Source: Gracilibacteraceae bacterium | GTDB taxonomy: Bacteria > Bacillota > Desulfitobacteriia > Desulfitobacteriales > Syntrophobotulaceae | DNA: 10,971 nt | Direction: 5' to 3' | Assembly (NCBI GenBank): GCA_031255985.1 | Contig: JAIRRL010000075.1 | Location: 1 to 10,971, forward strand | Part shown: one piece after another, positions 7,651 to 10,971 of the stretch | Numbering within the stretch: the stretch's first letter is position 1 | Layout: each line of letters starts with the position of its first letter | Notes under the pieces: model-generated | What the model was told of the DNA's origin: nothing | The model's input: the letters and a program-made list of their open reading frames with translations, nothing else | The model's database searches: none | Translations under genes and position numbers: made by a program

Positions 7651-8963
7651 AAGAAGTGACCATCCTGCCGGGTTCGCTCGCGGGTACGGTCGCGGCGCCG
7701 CCCTCCAAAAGCATTGCGCACCGCGCTTTGATTTGCGCCGCTCTGGCCGCCGGCGAAAGCCGGCTGGCCAAAGTGGACGGCAGCGATGATATTTTGGCCA
7801 CGGCGGCCGGCCTGCGCGTCCTGGGGGCGGTCATACAACCCGGCCCGGAGGCTTGGACGGTTCGCGGGCCGGCCAGCCCGGCCAACCCGGCCAGGTCGCT
7901 CGCGGACGCAAACGGCCCGGCCGAGGTTGATTGCGGCGAATCCGCTTCCACTTTACGCTTTTTGCTGCCGCTTTTTCCCGCTTGCGGCCGCCCGGCCGTT
8001 TTCAGCGGCCGGGGCCGCCTTGGCCAAAGACCGCTGGCGCCTTATCGCGACCTCATGCGGGCGCAAGGCGTCAGCTGGCGGCAGGAAGCCGCAGGCGGCC
8101 TGCGTTTGCATGTAGCAGGCCGCCTGCAAGCGGGAGGCTTCGCCTTGCCCGGCGACGTTAGTTCCCAGTTTATCAGCGGTCTTTGCTTCGCTTTGCCTCT
8201 GCTCGCCGGGCCTTCCGCCATTCGCCTGACTACGGAGCTGGAATCCGCCCCTTATCTGGAACTTACCATAGCGGTTTTGCGCGATTTTGGCGTCTCGGTT
8301 CAGACCGCGGGGCCGGGGGAGTACGCGATCCCCGGCGGCCAGAGTTATAAGGCCCGCGACATGCGGATCGAAGGCGATTACAGCCAGGCCGCCTTGTTTC
8401 TCGTCGCCGGGGCGTTGGGGGGGCGTGTGGCCGTCGCGGGCCTTGAGCCGGCTTCCCGTCAGGGTGATCGGGCCATCCTCGCTTTGCTGACCCGCCTGGG
8501 TTACAAGGCCGCCTGGCGGGGTGGCGCCACGACTTGCGTCCATGGCCCCGTTCCGGCCGGCCCGGTGGAAATCGACGCCGCCCCCTGCCCGGACATTATC
8601 CCGGCGCTGGCCCTGGCCGCCGCGTTGCGGCCCGGCCTGACCACCAATATCACGCGAGCCGGCCGTTTGCGCTTGAAGGAGAGCGACCGCTTGCGCGCGA
8701 CCGTGACGGAGTTGCGGGCGCTGGGCGCGGATATTGAGGAGCGGGGGGACGGCGTACTCATCCGCGGTTCGGCTCGCCTGCCCGGCGGCCGGCCTCTCGA
8801 CAGTCACGGCGATCATCGGCTGGCGATGATGCTGACTATCGCCGGCGCGGCGGCCGAACGGCCTGTGACTTTGACAGACCCGGACTGCGTATGCAAGTCT
8901 TATCCGGGCTTTTTTGCTGATTTTGCCGCTTTGGGCGGCCGAGTGAACTTGAACGGAGGCTAG
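7647..8963 (+). CDS. aroA: 3-phosphoshikimate 1-carboxyvinyltransferase (EPSP synthase)
   Basis: EPSP synthase transfers enolpyruvyl from PEP to shikimate 3-phosphate, the sixth shikimate step and the target of glyphosate. It has 438 residues, normal length, with two inside-out alpha/beta domains. Motifs seen: PPSKSIAHRAL (18-28; substrate Lys21, Ser22, Arg26), DCGESASTLRF (95-105; PEP-binding loop), GRGRLGQRPL (121-130), SSQFISGL (172-179), IEGDYSQAA (241-249), CPDIIP (314-319; catalytic Asp316), LKESDRL (343-349; Glu345), and DSHGDHRLAM plus KSYPGFF (417-423). Position 100 in the loop is Ala, where the glyphosate-sensitive E. coli enzyme has Gly96. An Ala/Pro-rich segment at 74-93 looks expanded and is partly encoded by a 9-base tandem repeat. 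The start overlaps the aroB stop by 4 bases, with AGAGGA 7 bases before ATG. Much of the gene is very G+C-rich. Confidence 0.97.
   Translation: MKEVTILPGSLAGTVAAPPSKSIAHRALICAALAAGESRLAKVDGSDDILATAAGLRVLGAVIQPGPEAWTVRGPASPANPARSLADANGPAEVDCGESASTLRFLLPLFPACGRPAVFSGRGRLGQRPLAPYRDLMRAQGVSWRQEAAGGLRLHVAGRLQAGGFALPGDVSSQFISGLCFALPLLAGPSAIRLTTELESAPYLELTIAVLRDFGVSVQTAGPGEYAIPGGQSYKARDMRIEGDYSQAALFLVAGALGGRVAVAGLEPASRQGDRAILALLTRLGYKAAWRGGATTCVHGPVPAGPVEIDAAPCPDIIPALALAAALRPGLTTNITRAGRLRLKESDRLRATVTELRALGADIEERGDGVLIRGSARLPGGRPLDSHGDHRLAMMLTIAGAAAERPVTLTDPDCVCKSYPGFFADFAALGGRVNLNGG
7869..7895 (+). repeat. Three imperfect 9-base tandem repeats within aroA
   Basis: CCGGCCAGC, CCGGCCAAC and CCGGCCAGG follow one another in frame and encode Pro-Ala-Ser, Pro-Ala-Asn, Pro-Ala-Arg (residues 75-83). 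They sit in a surface linker just before the conserved PEP-binding loop. This suggests a small slippage expansion. Confidence 0.75.
8091..8127. repeat. Perfect 13-bp inverted repeat with 11-base loop inside aroA
   Basis: GCAGGCGGCCTGC (8091-8103) is the exact reverse complement of GCAGGCCGCCTGC (8115-8127). Each arm is itself a near palindrome (GCAGGC, one base, GCCTGC). The element is in frame and encodes parts of AGGLRLHVAGRLQAG (aroA residues 149-163). No T tract follows, so it is not terminator-like. Confidence 0.85.
8955..8959 (+). promoter_or_regulatory. Ribosome binding site supporting the TTG start of aroC
   Basis: GGAGG, inside the last codons of aroA, lies 10 bases before TTG at 8970. 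No ATG or GTG in frame gives the conserved N-terminus of chorismate synthase, so TTG is the best start. Confidence 0.75.
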
Positions 8964-8969
8964 ACGCTC

Positions 8970-10061
8970 TTGAGCAGCGCTTGGGAAAACCGGGTTTCAT
9001 TATTTGGCGAATCGCACGGCCAAGGGGTGGGCATAGTTTTGAACGGCCTGCCGCCCGGATTCGCGCCGGATTGGCTTGAGATAAAACAGGAGATGCGGCG
9101 GCGCGCTCCCGGCCTGAGCGCGCTGACGACGGAACGGCGCGAGACGGACGAAGTGGAGATATGGAGCGGTATTTTTCAGGGGCGAACGACGGGCGCGCCG
9201 CTTTGCGCCCTGATTCGCAACGAGGACGCTTCTCCGGCCGATTACGGGGAAACCGGTTTCAAACCCCGGCCGGGCCACGGCGATTATCCCGCCTTTGTCC
9301 GCTCCGGCGGATTTCACGATTATCGCGGCGGCGGCCATTTTTCCGGCCGCCTGACCGCGCCGCTGGTTTTCGCCGGCGCCTTGGTCAAGCAGATTTTGCG
9401 CGGCTGCGGCGTCAGCGTCGGCGCTCATATTTTACAGATTCACACCATCCGCGACGACGGTTTCGCGGCGGCGGCGCTTTCGGCGGAATTGCTGGCCGCG
9501 CTGGCCGCCGCGCCTTTGCCGGTTTTGAATCCGGCGGTGCGGCCGGACATGGAAAACGCGGTCGCGGCGGCCCACGCGGCGGGGGATTCGGTCGGCGGCG
9601 TGGTGGAATGCGCCGTCCTCGGTCTGCAGCCGGGCCTGGGTTCGCCTTTTTTCGATTCGGTGGAGTCGGCGCTGGCGCGCCTGCTTTTTTCCGTGCCGGC
9701 GGTCAAAGGCGTTTCTTTCGGCCTGGGTTTCGCGCTGGCCGAACGCCTGGGTTCGGAAAGCAACGACGCCTATTATTATGACGCGGACGGGCGGGTGCGG
9801 ACGCGCACTAATAACTGCGGCGGCGTTCTGGGCGGCCTGACCACCGGGATGCCGGTAATTTGCCAGGCGGCCGTTAAACCGACGCCTTCTGTTTCCCGCC
9901 CCCAGGAGACGGTGGATCTGCGGCAAAAAACCGGCGCGGTTCTGTCGTTGAAGGGCCGGCATGATCCTTGCGTCGTACCCCGCGCCGTACCGGTGATTGA
10001 GAGCGTGACGGCGCTGGCCGTGTGGAATTTAATGGAAGGAATGGAGGGCAGGCATGGATGA
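8970..10061 (+). CDS. aroC: Chorismate synthase
   Basis: Chorismate synthase removes phosphate from EPSP in an anti-1,4 elimination needing reduced FMN, giving chorismate; it uses the product of the gene just upstream. It has 363 residues, usual length. Motifs: SLFGESHGQGVGIVLNGLPPG (10-30, active-site His16), RRRAPGLSALTTERRETDEV (43-62), GAPLCALIRNED (75-86), KPRPGHGDYP (98-107, His103), DYRGGGHFSGRLTAPLVFAG (117-136), GLGFALAERLGSESND (251-266), NNCGGVLGGLTTGMP (281-295), VKPTPSVSRPQETVDL (302-317) and GRHDPCVVPRAVPV (329-342). The HFSG form of the RGGG loop is the version common in clostridia-like bacteria rather than RSSARET. TTG start with GGAGG upstream; the gap to aroA is 6 bases. The last 8 bases overlap the chorismate mutase start. 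Everything expected appears present. Confidence 0.97.
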   Translation: MSSAWENRVSLFGESHGQGVGIVLNGLPPGFAPDWLEIKQEMRRRAPGLSALTTERRETDEVEIWSGIFQGRTTGAPLCALIRNEDASPADYGETGFKPRPGHGDYPAFVRSGGFHDYRGGGHFSGRLTAPLVFAGALVKQILRGCGVSVGAHILQIHTIRDDGFAAAALSAELLAALAAAPLPVLNPAVRPDMENAVAAAHAAGDSVGGVVECAVLGLQPGLGSPFFDSVESALARLLFSVPAVKGVSFGLGFALAERLGSESNDAYYYDADGRVRTRTNNCGGVLGGLTTGMPVICQAAVKPTPSVSRPQETVDLRQKTGAVLSLKGRHDPCVVPRAVPVIESVTALAVWNLMEGMEGRHG

Positions 10062-10392
10062 GATCGCCGGCGCCGCAGCGGAACTTGCTCGCTGGCGGCA
10101 GGAAATTGATCGCGTGGACGCGGATTTAACCCGCTTGTTTGAGGAGCGGATGAATTTGGCCCGCCGCGTCGCGGTCGTGAAAAAACGCTATAATCTGCCC
10201 CTGTACCAGCCGGAGCGGGAAGAAGCCGTGCTGATCCGCGCCCGCGCCGCTCTGCGCGAACCGGAACTCGCGGCGGCTCTGACCCGGTGGTTTCGCGTCC
10301 TGATAAACGCCGCCAAAGACTGGCAGGCCGGAACGGACGGCGCTCCCGCGAGCGAAGCCGCTCCCGCCGCCTGTCCGCGGGAAGAAAACTGA
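10054..10392 (+). CDS. aroQ: Chorismate mutase, AroQ class (monofunctional)
   Basis: This is a small all-helical chorismate mutase that rearranges chorismate to prephenate, the branch towards phenylalanine and tyrosine. The product is 112 residues; the CM_2 domain covers about 8-90. Residues matching the E. coli CM active site by alignment are Arg15 (RQEIDRVD), Arg32 (ERMNLARRV), Lys43 (VVKK) and Glu56 (QPEREEAVL); LPLYQPEREE is a typical family motif. The C-terminal tail (about 92-112) is Ala/Pro/Glu-rich and not conserved. There is no prephenate dehydratase or DAHP synthase domain, so it is monofunctional. ATG at 10054 has GGAGGG 5 bases before it and overlaps aroC by 8 bases, so translation is likely coupled. 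The symbol aroQ follows the AroQ fold class; the same symbol is also used for type II dehydroquinase, which this is not. Confidence 0.93.
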   Translation: MDEIAGAAAELARWRQEIDRVDADLTRLFEERMNLARRVAVVKKRYNLPLYQPEREEAVLIRARAALREPELAAALTRWFRVLINAAKDWQAGTDGAPASEAAPAACPREEN

Positions 10393-10409
10393 AAGGAAAC
10401 ACAGCGCGC

Positions 10410-10971
10410 ATGGAATTTCACGGATTCGCCCTGGATCGGTTTCAGGAGCGGGCCATTGAAGCCCTCGACCGTGAAGAGTCGGTGATAGTGTCGGCCCCCA
10501 CCGGCACGGGCAAAACCCTCGTCGCGGATTATCTGGCGGAAAAAATGCTGCTCAGCGGCCGCCGCGTCATATACACCGCGCCCATCAAAGCTTTAAGCAA
10601 TCAGAAATTCAAGGATTTCACCAGGCAGTTCGGCGCGGATACGGTAGGAATCATGACTGGCGACGTGGTGATGAACCCGGAGGCCCCTCTTTTGCTCATG
10701 ACGACGGAAGTTTTCCGCAATCAGGTTCTGGAGGACGATCCTAAATTGCGCGACATAGCCTGGGTTATTTTTGACGAAATCCATTGGCTGAGTGACGAAG
10801 AACGCGGGACTGTGTGGGAAGAAGCCATTATTCTCGCGCCGGCCCATATCCGGTTTCTCGGCCTGAGCGCCACGATTGCCAACGCCGCGGAGCTGGTGCG
10901 TTGGATTGAGGAAATCCGCCGGATTCCCGTCACTTTGATCGAGGAACACCGGCGCGTAGTCCCTCTGAGTT
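10410..10971 (+). CDS. Ski2/Mtr4-like DExH-box helicase, N-terminal part (cut by window end)
   Basis: The frame is open from ATG 10410 to the window end (187 codons) with no stop. It reads as the first RecA domain of a superfamily 2 ATPase of the Ski2-like type. Motifs in order: FALDRFQ (6-12), Walker A APTGTGKT (29-36), TAPIKALSNQKF (56-67, motif Ia), TTEVFRNQ (98-105, Ib), DEIHWLSDEERGTVWEE (122-138, motif II DExH box) and LSATIAN (152-158, motif III). The combination PIKALSNQK, DEIHxL, RGxVWEE is typical of Ski2/Mtr4 relatives, which unwind RNA in eukaryotes; bacterial members are less studied and may act on RNA or DNA. AAAGGA lies about 12 bases before ATG, a little far. It is 17 bases after the chorismate mutase gene, so probably in the same transcript. 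The C-terminal helicase domain and any accessory domain are outside the window. Confidence 0.9.
   Translation, partial: MEFHGFALDRFQERAIEALDREESVIVSAPTGTGKTLVADYLAEKMLLSGRRVIYTAPIKALSNQKFKDFTRQFGADTVGIMTGDVVMNPEAPLLLMTTEVFRNQVLEDDPKLRDIAWVIFDEIHWLSDEERGTVWEEAIILAPAHIRFLGLSATIANAAELVRWIEEIRRIPVTLIEEHRRVVPLS

Noticed and set aside
7953..8816. Long open frame on the minus strand (287 codons) opposite aroA
   Set aside because: It is fully antisense to conserved EPSP synthase, with Gln/Arg/Gly-rich low-complexity protein and no motifs; a shadow frame.
9161..9781. Open frame of 206 codons on the plus strand inside aroC, in another frame
   Set aside because: Arg/Gly/Phe-rich composition and full overlap with conserved AroC motifs mark it as a shadow of aroC codon bias.
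10593..10949. Minus-strand open frame near the right edge
   Set aside because: It is antisense to the clear helicase motifs read on the plus strand from 10410, which continue to the window end.

Overview
The window is a dense, single-strand (+) gene run from a bacterium with moderately high G+C. Eleven genes follow one another with gaps of at most 29 bases and several overlaps. The leading gene (tgt) is cut by the left edge and the last gene (a Ski2-like helicase) by the right edge. The set suggests a member of the Bacillota, perhaps Negativicutes or a clostridial relative. The pointers are a SecD-SecF fusion, a stand-alone type I-beta DAHP synthase of the Thermotoga/Bacillota type, an EPSP synthase with a CGESxSTLRF-type motif, and a chorismate synthase with an RGGGHFSGR motif. 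This placement is inference from protein style; there is no rRNA here to confirm it.

Layout: (1) 1-3320 is the classical tgt-yajC-secDF cluster: queuosine tRNA modification followed by the accessory part of the Sec translocase. (2) 3322-5537 holds ilvB and ilvN, the two subunits of acetolactate synthase, the first common step of branched-chain amino acid synthesis. The ilvB start lies one base after the secDF stop. (3) 5550-10392 is an aromatic block, aroF-aroB-aroA-aroC-chorismate mutase. It covers the first two and last two steps of the route to chorismate plus the branch towards prephenate. The middle steps (aroD/aroQ-type dehydratase, aroE, aroK) are not in the window. (4) 10410 to the end is the N-terminal part of a Ski2/Mtr4-like DExH helicase.

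There is no intergenic stretch over 30 bases, no tRNA or rRNA gene, no CRISPR, no mobile element, and no promoter or leader that I can support. Genes appear to be linked by translational coupling: ATGA overlaps at ilvB/ilvN and aroB/aroA, an 8-base overlap at aroC/chorismate mutase, and a 1-base gap at secDF/ilvB. aroF and aroC use TTG starts, each with a good ribosome binding site. The one strong transcriptional signal is a Rho-independent terminator-like hairpin with a T7 tract. It lies inside the last codons of aroB, just before aroA, and may split or attenuate the operon.

The window is essentially housekeeping biosynthesis and secretion. I found no undescribed system. The points most worth a second look are the terminator embedded in aroB, an alanine in EPSP synthase at the position linked to glyphosate insensitivity, a perfect 13-bp inverted repeat inside aroA, and extra cysteines beside the metal ligands of the DAHP synthase.
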